From the NCBI GenBank assembly GCA_038061595.1, contig JBBTYZ010000019.1:1-11092 (forward strand): DNA of 11,092 nucleotides, in the 5' to 3' direction. The position numbers and the translations under genes were made by a program. Within the stretch, counting starts at the first letter, position 1, and every line of letters starts with the position of its first letter. The stretch is from JBBTYZ01 sp038061595. Its GTDB lineage: Bacteria > Patescibacteriota > Minisyncoccia > UBA6257 > GWB1-50-10. The notes under the pieces are model-generated. The model saw nothing but the letters and a program-made list of their open reading frames with translations, was not told where the DNA came from and made no database searches. Below, piece by piece: positions 5,354 to 11,092 of this stretch.

Positions 5354-5545
5354 ATGTTTTCCAAATTAAAAACATTTGTTCAAGAATCCCGACAGGAATT
5401 CAAGAGAGTGAATTGGCCTAGTCGTGAGGAAACCATCAAGTATACTACTTTTGTTATTGTGCTCTCCCTTGCCCTATCAGCTTTCTTAGGGGTGTTAGAT
5501 TTCGGTTTCGTTCAAGCAATAAAGAATTTAGTTTTAAAAATTTAA
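5354..5545 (+). CDS. secE: Preprotein translocase subunit SecE
   Basis: SecE clamps SecY in the SecYEG protein-conducting channel. The 63-residue protein is the minimal single-helix form: an amphipathic N-terminus with the conserved QEFKRVNWPSREE signature, then one membrane helix at about residues 30-55. The frame also opens at a TTG at 5315, overlapping the gyrB end, but the 13 extra residues (TFRENNAKLPEN region) look unlike SecE, so the ATG at 5354 is preferred. nusG starts 4 bases after the stop; the secE-nusG-rplK order is widely conserved in bacteria. The upstream partner here is gyrB rather than the more usual tuf/tRNA-Trp/rpmG. Confidence 0.92.
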   Translation: MFSKLKTFVQESRQEFKRVNWPSREETIKYTTFVIVLSLALSAFLGVLDFGFVQAIKNLVLKI

Positions 5546-5549
5546 AATC

Positions 5550-6092
5550 ATGATTACAGCACAATTAGAAAGACACTGGTATGCCATCCATACTTATTCT
5601 GGTTACGAAGATGCTGTTGCTCGATATTTGAAACAGAGAATTGAATCTCTCGCTATGAATGACAAAATCTTCAACGTCATCGTTCCTAAAGAAGTAAAGA
5701 TAAAAGTTAAGAACGGCAAACGTCATAAAATGGAAGAAAAGATCTATCCGGGTTATGTTTTGGTAGACATGATTCTTGATAACGATTCTTGGTATGTCGT
5801 TCGTAATACGCCGCGCGTAACCGGCTTTGTCGGGTCAGACGCAACTAAACCAACTCCACTTTCTAAAGAAGAGGTTGACGACTTAATGATGAGAATGGGG
5901 GTAAAAGAACCAAAGTTTAATCTTGATGTGAGAGTAGGCGAGTCGGTGAAAATAACAGACGGACCTTTTAAGGACCACGACGGCAAAGTAGCCGAAGTTG
6001 ATGAAGAGCGTGGCAAAGTAAAAGTGCTTGTGCTAATATTCGGCAGGGATACAATGGTTGAGATGGATACCCTCCAGGTGCAGAAGTTATAA
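5550..6092 (+). CDS. nusG: Transcription termination/antitermination factor NusG
   Basis: NusG binds the RNA polymerase clamp, affects elongation and pausing, and links transcription to Rho or to the ribosome. The 180-residue protein has the NGN domain (RHWYAIHTYSGYEDAVARYLKQR at the start, KIYPGYVLVDM near 65-75, VRNTPRVTGFVG near 85-95) and a C-terminal KOW domain from about residue 127 (RVGESVKITDGPFKDHDGKV). Length and domain order are standard. rplK follows after 6 bases. Confidence 0.97.
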   Translation: MITAQLERHWYAIHTYSGYEDAVARYLKQRIESLAMNDKIFNVIVPKEVKIKVKNGKRHKMEEKIYPGYVLVDMILDNDSWYVVRNTPRVTGFVGSDATKPTPLSKEEVDDLMMRMGVKEPKFNLDVRVGESVKITDGPFKDHDGKVAEVDEERGKVKVLVLIFGRDTMVEMDTLQVQKL

Positions 6093-6098
6093 ACAAAT

Positions 6099-6524
6099 AT
6101 GGCAAAACTAGTAAAAGCAAACTTAAAACTCCAGATTCCTGCAGGAGCAGCGAATCCAGCCCCTCCTATTGGGCCTGCTTTGGGTCAGCATGGCGTGAAT
6201 ATCCAGCAATTTTGTCAGCAGTTCAATGAGGCCACTAAGGGGATGGTTGGAGATATAATTCCGGCGGAAATAACCGTTTATCAGGACAGGAGTTTTGATT
6301 TCAAGTTGAAGACTCCTCCAGCCTCGGCGCTTTTAAGAAAGGCGGCAGGCATTGAGAAGGGCTCAGCCACTCCTCACAAAGTTAAGGTTGGCAAAGTTAC
6401 TGAAGCAGATATACGTCAGATAGCGGAGAAAAAAATGATAGATTTGAATACGGATAATGTGAAGGCCGCTGAAAATACAATAAGAGGAACGGCGCGGAAT
6501 ATGGGAATAGAAATCACTAAATAA
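6099..6524 (+). CDS. rplK: Large-subunit ribosomal protein L11 (uL11)
   Basis: L11 forms the stalk base and GTPase-associated region with 23S rRNA. The 141-residue protein has the full family length, with the N-terminal IPAGAANPAPPIGPALGQHGVNI signature that contacts stalk-binding factors, and the C-terminal rRNA-binding domain (TPPASALLRKAAGIEKGS, then KKMIDLNTDN and ARNMGIEI). It is the last gene of the gyrB-secE-nusG-rplK run: a strong terminator follows about 27 bases later, and rplA, its usual partner, is not there. Confidence 0.97.
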   Translation: MAKLVKANLKLQIPAGAANPAPPIGPALGQHGVNIQQFCQQFNEATKGMVGDIIPAEITVYQDRSFDFKLKTPPASALLRKAAGIEKGSATPHKVKVGKVTEADIRQIAEKKMIDLNTDNVKAAENTIRGTARNMGIEITK

Positions 6525-6532
6525 TCCACAGA

Positions 6533-6583
6533 TCTTGTTTTGAACAAGAACAAAAAAGCTCTATGATATATGGAGCTTTTTTG
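6533..6583 (+). terminator. Tandem hairpins ending in an intrinsic terminator after rplK
   Basis: A first 7-bp hairpin, TCTTGTT (6533-6539) with AACAAGA (6543-6549), is followed by the main terminator: CAAAAAAGCTC (6551-6561) with GAGCTTTTTTG (6573-6583), extended inward by T-G, A-T and T-A pairs, ending in a T-run. Confidence 0.9.
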
Positions 6584-6612
6584 TTTTCTTCAAATTGTAA
6601 TAGAGAGGTACA

Positions 6613-7272
6613 ATGCCACGGTTCATGCCTGGAAAATTTATTGTAATTTACGGAATTAACAATCTAGGAAAGAGCACTCAAGCAAAACTACTTGTTGAAA
6701 GAATAAAAAAACAGGCTAGTCATACTGTCGCTGAAAGAGAGGTGCCGGCAGAATATGTTAAGTACCCGATTTATGATTTAGAGCCAACTGGCCCTATGAT
6801 CAACGCTTATTTGAGAAAAGGGAATCCTGATGGGCTTTCTCCTAGAGAGTTTCAAATGCTTCATGCGCAAAACCGCACTCATTTTGAAAAGTTTTTGCTG
6901 GCCAAACTCGATCGGTATCATGTAGTAGCCGAAGACTATCTAGGTACCAGCATTGCTTGGGGAGCTGGTGCGGGCGTAGATAGGAATCTTCTTAAGTCTT
7001 TAAACTCTCATCTATTATCACCAGACATCGCCTTCCTCTTTGATGGAACTAGATTTAGTGATGGGATCGAAAGAGGTCATGCTCATGAGAGTAATGACGA
7101 TCTAACGGAGCGAGTAAGATTAGTGCATCTTGAGTTGGCTGTGGAATTTGGCTGGCATATTATTGATGCGAACAGGCCGATTGAAGTGATCCACGGAGAG
7201 ATATGGTCAAAGACAAAAACTCTATTTGGCCTTCTGGCTGACGACTTTGTAGATTCGGCTGGTAGGAGATAA
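6613..7272 (+). CDS. Thymidylate-kinase-like P-loop protein
   Basis: The 219-residue protein resembles dTMP kinase, which phosphorylates dTMP to dTDP for DNA synthesis. Its Walker A is GINNLGKSTQ (residues 14-23), where dTMP kinases usually have GxDGxGKSTQ. Further matches are the LHAQNRTHF segment near 84-92, VVAEDYLGTSIAWG in place of the usual DRYxxSxxAYQ, PDIAFLFDG near 137, and WHIIDANRPIEVIH near the end. The nucleotide-loop Asp and the DRY Asp-Arg are both altered, so it is either a divergent Tmk of this lineage or a related deoxynucleotide kinase. GAGGT three bases before the ATG at 6613 supports that start; the ATG at 6628 is an alternative. A shared terminator separates it from the convergent kinase gene. 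Confidence 0.75.
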   Translation: MPRFMPGKFIVIYGINNLGKSTQAKLLVERIKKQASHTVAEREVPAEYVKYPIYDLEPTGPMINAYLRKGNPDGLSPREFQMLHAQNRTHFEKFLLAKLDRYHVVAEDYLGTSIAWGAGAGVDRNLLKSLNSHLLSPDIAFLFDGTRFSDGIERGHAHESNDDLTERVRLVHLELAVEFGWHIIDANRPIEVIHGEIWSKTKTLFGLLADDFVDSAGRR

Positions 7273-7276
7273 ATCA

Positions 7277-7298
7277 AAAACCCCAATTAAGGGGTTTT
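7277..7298. terminator. Bidirectional intrinsic terminator between convergent kinase genes
   Basis: AAAACCCC (7277-7284) pairs perfectly with GGGGTTTT (7291-7298) around AATTAA. It lies between the plus-strand stop at 7272 and the minus-strand stop at 7309 and can serve both genes. Confidence 0.88.
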
Positions 7299-7308
7299 AT
7301 TATTTCAT

Positions 7309-7986
7309 TTACTCATTCTTTTTGACTAGTTCGGAAATCATGTAATACGCCTCCTGCAGAACTTCCTGTTGTGTGATGCGTGTCGTATCAATCACGATAT
7401 CAAACAAAGTTCTATCTGTGTGGTCGATAATTCCGTAGAGGTCTAAATAATGTTTCCTTTCGTTATTCATTCTTACGCGGCTCTCTTCAATTATCTGTTT
7501 CAGGGTTTTGCCAGCATTTTCTGGTCTCTGGAGAGCTCTTTGTGCTCCTACTCCTTCATCTACTGTAAGACAAAGCTTGATTCTTATGGCCTTTTCCCAG
7601 CTAGGCAAAGTTATGCCAAGTTGGGCGGCAACTGTTTCTACAAACGGTGCAATCCTACCCTCAATAAGAATTCGCCGGTTTAACAGCAATTTTTCCAATA
7701 TCCATTTACGGTCTATGGATTTTTCAGTTTCCGGATCAAGAGACGAATAGAAATCGTTTAGGGTCTGTCCTCTATTGCGGGCCATCTCTCTAAATACATC
7801 GCCAACATAGAAATCCTTCATTCCCAAGAATCTCGCAAGATTTGATCTCACGCTGCTTTTACCGGCATTTAGGTCACCAGCGAGCAGGAGCTTGAAGAGC
7901 CTCGATCCACCTATTGGATTACGTCTTGATTGCTCCTCGAGTTCAAGAAACTCTCTTGAGAGAACTTCTGTTGTTTTTCGGGTCAT
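7309..7986 (-). CDS. Cytidylate-kinase-like protein (archaeal-type CMK family)
   Basis: The 225-residue P-loop kinase has Walker A GDLNAGKSS (residues 37-45). GDVFREMARNRGQTLNDF (62-79) closely follows the archaeal-type CMP kinase pattern GEIFRxMAxxRGxxLxEF. ILIEGRIA (107-113) carries the conserved Gly-Arg, and LYGIIDHTDRTLFDIVIDTT near the end is the family's YGID.D.S.YDLVIDT motif. The likely reaction is phosphorylation of (d)CMP with ATP. A 30-residue charged N-terminal extension precedes the kinase core. The ATG is directly preceded on its strand by nine G residues (7987-7995). Upstream, the minus strand has an extended -10 box next to the large inverted-repeat element. Confidence 0.8.
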   Translation of the reverse strand: MTRKTTEVLSREFLELEEQSRRNPIGGSRLFKLLLAGDLNAGKSSVRSNLARFLGMKDFYVGDVFREMARNRGQTLNDFYSSLDPETEKSIDRKWILEKLLLNRRILIEGRIAPFVETVAAQLGITLPSWEKAIRIKLCLTVDEGVGAQRALQRPENAGKTLKQIIEESRVRMNNERKHYLDLYGIIDHTDRTLFDIVIDTTRITQQEVLQEAYYMISELVKKNE

Positions 7987-7995
7987 CCCCCCCCC
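7987..7995 (-). repeat. G9 homopolymer directly before the kinase start codon
   Basis: On the coding strand nine G bases touch the ATG at 7986. They could pair with the anti-Shine-Dalgarno only poorly and at the wrong distance. Such tracts are prone to length change by slippage, which here would alter the leader but not the reading frame. Confidence 0.7.
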
Positions 7996-8027
7996 TTATA
8001 AAATTCTCAAAAAATAAATCTTGTTGT

Positions 8028-8036
8028 AGTATAACA
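8028..8036 (-). promoter_or_regulatory. Extended -10 promoter for the cytidylate-kinase-like gene
   Basis: On the minus strand TGTTATACT (8036-8028) is a TGn-extended -10 element. Transcription would start near 8021, about 35 bases before the ATG. The left arm of the inverted-repeat element begins one base upstream and covers the -35 region. On the plus strand the overlapping TATAAC (8030-8035) could be a weak -10 box reading into the element. Confidence 0.5.
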
Positions 8037-8066
8037 GAACCTATCTAAATAGTAATTCTCAAACGC

Positions 8067-8167
8067 GTTGCTAGTGAAAATTGTAAATTTCAAGGCTTGC
8101 CGAAGAAGGCGTATGGATACATACATTGATGAGGCATAACGCAGAAATTTACAATTTTAACAGCAAC
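8067..8167 (+). repeat. Hairpin module A
   Basis: The basal stem is GTTGCT/AGCAAC (8067-8072, 8162-8167) and, after an internal loop, AAAATTGTAAATTTC (8077-8091) with GAAATTTACAATTTT (8144-8158), 15 bp perfect. The interior reads CGAAGAAGGC (8101-8110), a 5-bp hairpin GTATG-GATA-CATAC (8111-8124), then ATTGATGAGG and AACGCAG (8125-8144). The same order is found in module B on the other strand. Confidence 0.8.
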
Positions 8168-8175
8168 CCGAAGGG

Positions 8176-8275
8176 ATACAGCCAACCTCATTCATAACTG
8201 CGTTGTTCCTCCTCAATGTGCCTTTTGGCACGCTTTCGTCGTCACGTCTTGTTCTGTAATGAGGTTGGCAAGTAT
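8176..8275 (-). repeat. Hairpin module B (inverted relative to A)
   Basis: Read on the minus strand: ATAC (8275-8272), stem GCCAACCTCATT (8269-8258), CGACGAAAGC (8241-8232), a 5-bp hairpin GTGCC-AAAA-GGCAC (8231-8218), ATTGAGGAGG and AACGCAG (8217-8198), return stem AATGAGGTTGGC (8192-8181), GTAT (8179-8176). The 12-bp stem has a different sequence from that of module A but is equally perfect. The 20-base core 8217-8198 matches A at 17 positions. Confidence 0.8.
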
Positions 8276-8293
8276 CGCGTTAGGAATTACTAT
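8265..8293 (+). promoter_or_regulatory. Promoter for the HD gene, built from the right end of the inverted-repeat element
   Basis: TTGGCA (8265-8270, five of six) lies in the return arm of hairpin B, and TACTAT (8288-8293) lies in the right 22-bp arm, with an exact 17-base spacer. Transcription would start around 8300, about 10 bases before the ATG at 8310. The -35 box would be hidden when hairpin B is extruded. Confidence 0.5.
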
Positions 8294-8309
8294 TTAGATA
8301 GGTTCAACC

Positions 8310-9584
8310 ATGATTCAAGTTCGCAAGCCAAAACTTATATTTGACCCAATCCTGGGGCTTATTGACGCTACCAAGGTTTTGCCACTTATTGATGTACCAG
8401 AGTTTCAATCGCTTGGTTTTAAATACCAACTGGGTTTAAATTCTATGATTTTCCCGGCGGCGACCCATACCCGCAAGCAGCATTCTTTGGGCGCTTATGA
8501 GCGAACCAAGCGACTAACATACGATTGGGTTCATCACGGTTTTATAAAAGAAGATGAGGCTTTCAGCCTCCAGGTCTATGCCCTCTATCACGATATAGGT
8601 CACGGGCCTTTTTCCCATGTGACAGAAAGACTGGGAAAGATAGACCATGACACTAGGGGATTACAAATAATCGAAAGTTTAAAAGATAATATTTCGGAAG
8701 TGGGCTGTAACTACCACCATATCCACGATTATTTTTCTAGAAAAAACCCACTGTACCTCGCCGTTTTTGATAAAAACCTGGGAATGGAAAAATTGGATTA
8801 TTTGGAGCGCGACGCTTTTTATACCCTAGGAGAACGCCCGGGCGTAGAGTTTCTTGCTAAGCATACTTATTTTGTGGACGGCAAAGTGGTGATAGATGAA
8901 GTTGCCATAGACCAAGCGAAGTCTACTCAGGACTTTTATATCAAGATGTCTAAAAATGTTTATCTACGTAAAAAATCTTCAATTTTACAGCGCCTCATTG
9001 AGAAAATGACCCACAAATTAATGGAAGAAGGCTTGGGAGAAGAAGAACTTTTTGAGCTCACGGATTCCGGTCTTTTAGGCAAATTCGAACTCTCTAAAAA
9101 TAAATTGGTCAATTTCTACTTCAACAAGTTTATTAAGGGGATTTATCCAAAACTAACACTGGAATTCAAGTACCAGTCATTGTATGCCGATTCAGACTTC
9201 AAAGGAAAAACCATAAAAGCAATGGGCTTGGATCATGAAGTTTTGGATGCGTTAATAAACTCACCATATATGAATGATCTTGGAGAGCTTGAAAAGCTTG
9301 AAGAAAAGATAGCCGAATTAACCGGAATTCCCAAAGAAGCGATCGTTATGCTTCCTCCATTTTCAAAAAACAGGTTTGAGCCTCAGGATATAAACGTTTA
9401 TACACGCGAGGGGAAGATACGACTCATCAGTCAGATCTACCCTAATCACTTTGAAGCAATGAAAGAATATGGTCGTTCGCATTTGAGTTTGAGGATTGGG
9501 GTTTTCAATGAGTATAGAAAAAGCTTGTACGATCAATCGGAAAAAATAAAAAACCATCTAATAAGTTTGGTTCCCGGGCATTAA
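8310..9584 (+). CDS. HD-domain phosphohydrolase (COG1078-like, dNTP/nucleotide hydrolase family)
   Basis: The 424-residue protein has the hallmarks of the HD phosphohydrolases related to SAMHD1 and bacterial dGTPases: TRKQHSLGAYE with metal ligand His58, the HD pair in YHDIGHGPFSH (His94-Asp95, with His98 and His103), and LDYLERDAFYTLG (162-174), which corresponds to the family's DxDRxDYLxRDxxxTG, with Glu160 where an Asp is typical. The C-terminal half is helical and lysine-rich. Members cut (d)NTPs; some act on other phosphate esters, so the substrate is inferred. The start is the first ATG after the inverted-repeat element. gatB follows after 8 bases, so the two are probably cotranscribed. 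Confidence 0.85.
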   Translation: MIQVRKPKLIFDPILGLIDATKVLPLIDVPEFQSLGFKYQLGLNSMIFPAATHTRKQHSLGAYERTKRLTYDWVHHGFIKEDEAFSLQVYALYHDIGHGPFSHVTERLGKIDHDTRGLQIIESLKDNISEVGCNYHHIHDYFSRKNPLYLAVFDKNLGMEKLDYLERDAFYTLGERPGVEFLAKHTYFVDGKVVIDEVAIDQAKSTQDFYIKMSKNVYLRKKSSILQRLIEKMTHKLMEEGLGEEELFELTDSGLLGKFELSKNKLVNFYFNKFIKGIYPKLTLEFKYQSLYADSDFKGKTIKAMGLDHEVLDALINSPYMNDLGELEKLEEKIAELTGIPKEAIVMLPPFSKNRFEPQDINVYTREGKIRLISQIYPNHFEAMKEYGRSHLSLRIGVFNEYRKSLYDQSEKIKNHLISLVPGH

Positions 9585-9592
9585 AAATAATC

Positions 9593-10996
9593 ATGCATGT
9601 CCCCACAATAGGTTTGGAGATTCACGTGGAGCTGAAGACCAAAACCAAAATGTTTTGTAGCTGTCCCAACGATCCCGAAGAACGACATCCGAATATTAAT
9701 GTTTGTCCGATTTGCATGGGTCATCCGGGCACGCTCCCTACAATAAACAAAGAAGCGGTTCTTGAGGTTGTGAAAGCCGGTTTAGCTTTAGGAGGAAAGA
9801 TAGCTACCGGCACTAATTTTGATAGAAAAAGTTATTTTTATCCGGATCTTCCGAAAGGATTTCAAATTTCTCAATATGAAAAACCAATAGTTAGCGGCGG
9901 AACCTTGAACGGAATAAGAATAAGGCGAATACACTTAGAAGAAGACGCGGGGCGTTTACTTCACTCGGATGATGGCAAATCAAGCCTTGTTGATTTTAAC
10001 CGGGCTGGGCTGCCTCTAATGGAGCTCGTAACCGAGCCTGATATAAAAAATGCCGAAGAGGCGGTTAAATTTGCGAGAGAACTCCAGCTTATCCTGCGTT
10101 ATTTGGGGGTGTCTGATGCTGATATGGAGCGTGGTCAAATGAGGGTTGAGGCGAATATCAGCTTAGATATGAGCACGAAAGTTGAGGTTAAGAATATAAA
10201 TTCATTCCGAGCCGTGCATGATGCTATTAAGTACGAACTGGAGAGGCAAGAAGAAGTTATAAAAGAGGGGAAGGAAGTTCATCAAGAGACGCGCGGATGG
10301 AACGAGGGAAAATCAAGAACGGAAAGTCAACGCTCAAAAGAATCAGCTCACGATTATAGATATTTCCCAGAACCAGATTTACCGCCCTTGGATTTGAAGG
10401 GATTGGATCTTAAAGAGATTAAAAATAACCTTCCGGAGTTACCAGAGGCAAAGAGGCATAGATTTGTTAAAGAATATGGCTTTGACCTGATTCACATAGA
10501 GACAATCATAGAAGACAAGGTTACAGCCGATTATTTTGAAAACTCCGCTTCGGAATTGAAGCAACTTTTGCCGAAGACTAACTATCAGAATCTTTTGAAT
10601 TATTTCACGAGCGATTTGCGAGGTTTAATGAAAGAGCAAGGCATTAGAATGGTTGGCTTGAAGATTTCGGCCGAGCACTTGGCTCATCTTGCGGCAAAAA
10701 TAGAAAAAGGAGAATTATCTAGTCGTCTTGCAAAAGACTTGTTAAAGAAAATGTTTGAAACCGGTGAAGACCCGGAAAACTTAATGCAAAAAGAGGGGAT
10801 ATCCTTAATGAGTAATGAAAGCCAATTGGAGGAATTTATCTCAGAAGCGATAAATTCCAATCCGAAAGCGATTGAAGATTACAAAAATGGAAAAGCCCAA
10901 TCTCTACAATTTTTAGTGGGGCAGGTGATGAGTAAAACCAAAGGCAAGGCAGATCCACAGGTTTTGAGAAGTATGCTTTTAGAAAAACTGAAATAA
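9593..10996 (+). CDS. gatB: Asp-tRNA(Asn)/Glu-tRNA(Gln) amidotransferase subunit B
   Basis: GatB is the kinase and tRNA-binding subunit of GatCAB, which turns misacylated Glu-tRNA(Gln) or Asp-tRNA(Asn) into the correct amide form. The 467-residue protein opens with PTIGLEIHVELKTKTKMFCSCPN and contains the zinc ligands Cys22, Cys24, Cys38 and Cys41. The cradle domain signatures FDRKSYFYPDLPKGFQISQYEKP and RTESQRSKESAHDYRYFPEPDLPP are intact. The C-terminal part, from about residue 320, is the helical YqeY-like tail domain. The length is normal. gatA and gatC are not adjacent. Having GatCAB suggests that Gln-tRNA (or Asn-tRNA) is made indirectly. No clear terminator follows. Confidence 0.96.
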   Translation: MHVPTIGLEIHVELKTKTKMFCSCPNDPEERHPNINVCPICMGHPGTLPTINKEAVLEVVKAGLALGGKIATGTNFDRKSYFYPDLPKGFQISQYEKPIVSGGTLNGIRIRRIHLEEDAGRLLHSDDGKSSLVDFNRAGLPLMELVTEPDIKNAEEAVKFARELQLILRYLGVSDADMERGQMRVEANISLDMSTKVEVKNINSFRAVHDAIKYELERQEEVIKEGKEVHQETRGWNEGKSRTESQRSKESAHDYRYFPEPDLPPLDLKGLDLKEIKNNLPELPEAKRHRFVKEYGFDLIHIETIIEDKVTADYFENSASELKQLLPKTNYQNLLNYFTSDLRGLMKEQGIRMVGLKISAEHLAHLAAKIEKGELSSRLAKDLLKKMFETGEDPENLMQKEGISLMSNESQLEEFISEAINSNPKAIEDYKNGKAQSLQFLVGQVMSKTKGKADPQVLRSMLLEKLK

Positions 10997-11006
10997 CGCT
11001 TCTGTT

Positions 11007-11034
11007 TTGATATTATTGGTTATTTTAGTAGAAT
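11007..11034 (+). promoter_or_regulatory. Promoter for the gene starting at 11072
   Basis: TTGATA (11007-11012) and TAGAAT (11029-11034) are each five-of-six matches with a 16-base spacer. Transcription would start near 11041, giving a leader of about 31 bases that includes a strong AGGAGG. Confidence 0.5.
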
Positions 11035-11071
11035 AAGAAAAGATTATTGATAACTAAAAATAGGAGGCGCT

Positions 11072-11092
11072 ATGGGCAACAGAAACAGAGTG
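11072..11092 (+). CDS. Start of a gene cut by the window end, unknown product
   Basis: The ATG at 11072 is preceded by a perfect AGGAGG (11062-11067) at a 4-base distance and by a promoter at 11007-11034. Only seven codons are visible (MGNRNRV), too few to identify a product. It has the only consensus Shine-Dalgarno sequence in the window, so it may be a strongly expressed gene. Confidence 0.6.

Larger units (their letters stand above)
8037..8305. repeat. 269-bp nested inverted-repeat element with two inverted, covarying hairpin modules
   Basis: The outer arms (8037-8058 and 8284-8305) are perfect 22-bp inverted repeats, followed inward by AACGCG/CGCGTT (8062-8067, 8276-8281). Inside are hairpin module A on the plus strand (8067-8167), a tiny CCC-GAA-GGG hairpin at the exact centre (8167-8175), and module B on the minus strand (8275-8176). 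The pieces tile the element almost without gaps. It fills most of the space between the divergent kinase and HD genes, ending 4 bases before the HD start codon. There is no usable reading frame. No clear target-site duplication flanks it. It could be a MITE-like mobile unit, a regulatory region or a structured RNA. Confidence 0.85.

Noticed and set aside
8125..8150. Hammerhead-ribozyme-like string TTGATGAGG...GCAGAAA in module A
   Set aside because: The required C before TGATGA is T, the would-be stem II does not pair, and module B lacks the GAAA part.
8037..8305. Integron attC site or retron msr/msd region
   Set aside because: The end motifs do not match the attC core consensus (GTTAGGA instead of GTTRRRY), and no integrase, cassette gene or reverse transcriptase is nearby.
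1..11092. CRISPR arrays, insertion sequences, defence or toxin-antitoxin genes
   Set aside because: No regularly spaced direct repeats and no transposase, Cas, nuclease or toxin-like proteins were found in any frame.

Overview
The window looks like a chromosomal segment of a Patescibacteria / Candidate Phyla Radiation bacterium, most likely Parcubacteria-like. This is inferred from compact housekeeping proteins (232-aa RluA-type pseudouridine synthase without an S4 domain, 105-aa L19, 63-aa SecE), tRNA genes without encoded CCA, few Shine-Dalgarno sequences, tight gene packing, and an rplK gene that is not followed by rplA. No taxonomic marker was compared by search, so the placement is an inference.

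Layout. 1-331: the tail of a gene that may be pilO-like and a small one-helix membrane protein. 348-419: tRNA-Ile(GAT). 465-1091: HAD-family hydrolase. 1122-1334 (minus): small charged protein of unknown function, divergent from an RluA/RluD-type pseudouridine synthase (1440-2138) with interleaved promoters between them. 2151-2468: rplS, probably leaderless. 2486-2568: tRNA-Leu(GAG). 2569-2892: a gene-free stretch with a terminator, an array of C(GAA)G-loop hairpins mixed with copies of the tRNA-Leu 3' end, and a short promoter-to-terminator unit that may encode a small RNA. 2893-3276: lipoprotein. 3412-5325: gyrB with a structured leader, then secE, nusG and rplK to 6524, ending at a strong terminator. 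6613-7272: thymidylate-kinase-like protein, convergent with a cytidylate-kinase-like gene (7309-7986, minus). 7987-8309: a gene-free stretch almost filled by a 269-bp nested inverted-repeat element. 8310-9584: HD phosphohydrolase, then gatB to 10996. 11072 onward: the start of another gene with the strongest Shine-Dalgarno sequence in the window.

How the genes fit together. Most are information-processing genes: translation (rplS, rplK, gatB, two tRNAs, pseudouridine synthase), transcription (nusG), secretion (secE) and DNA topology (gyrB). Two nucleotide kinases and a probable dNTP/nucleotide phosphohydrolase form a loose nucleotide-pool neighbourhood from 6613 to 9584.

The main candidate for something undescribed is the element at 8037-8305. 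Perfect 22-bp inverted ends enclose two head-to-head copies of one hairpin module. The copies share a nearly identical internal core, but their stems have different sequences that still pair perfectly, which is the signature expected of a selected secondary structure. The right half also supplies a good promoter for the HD gene.
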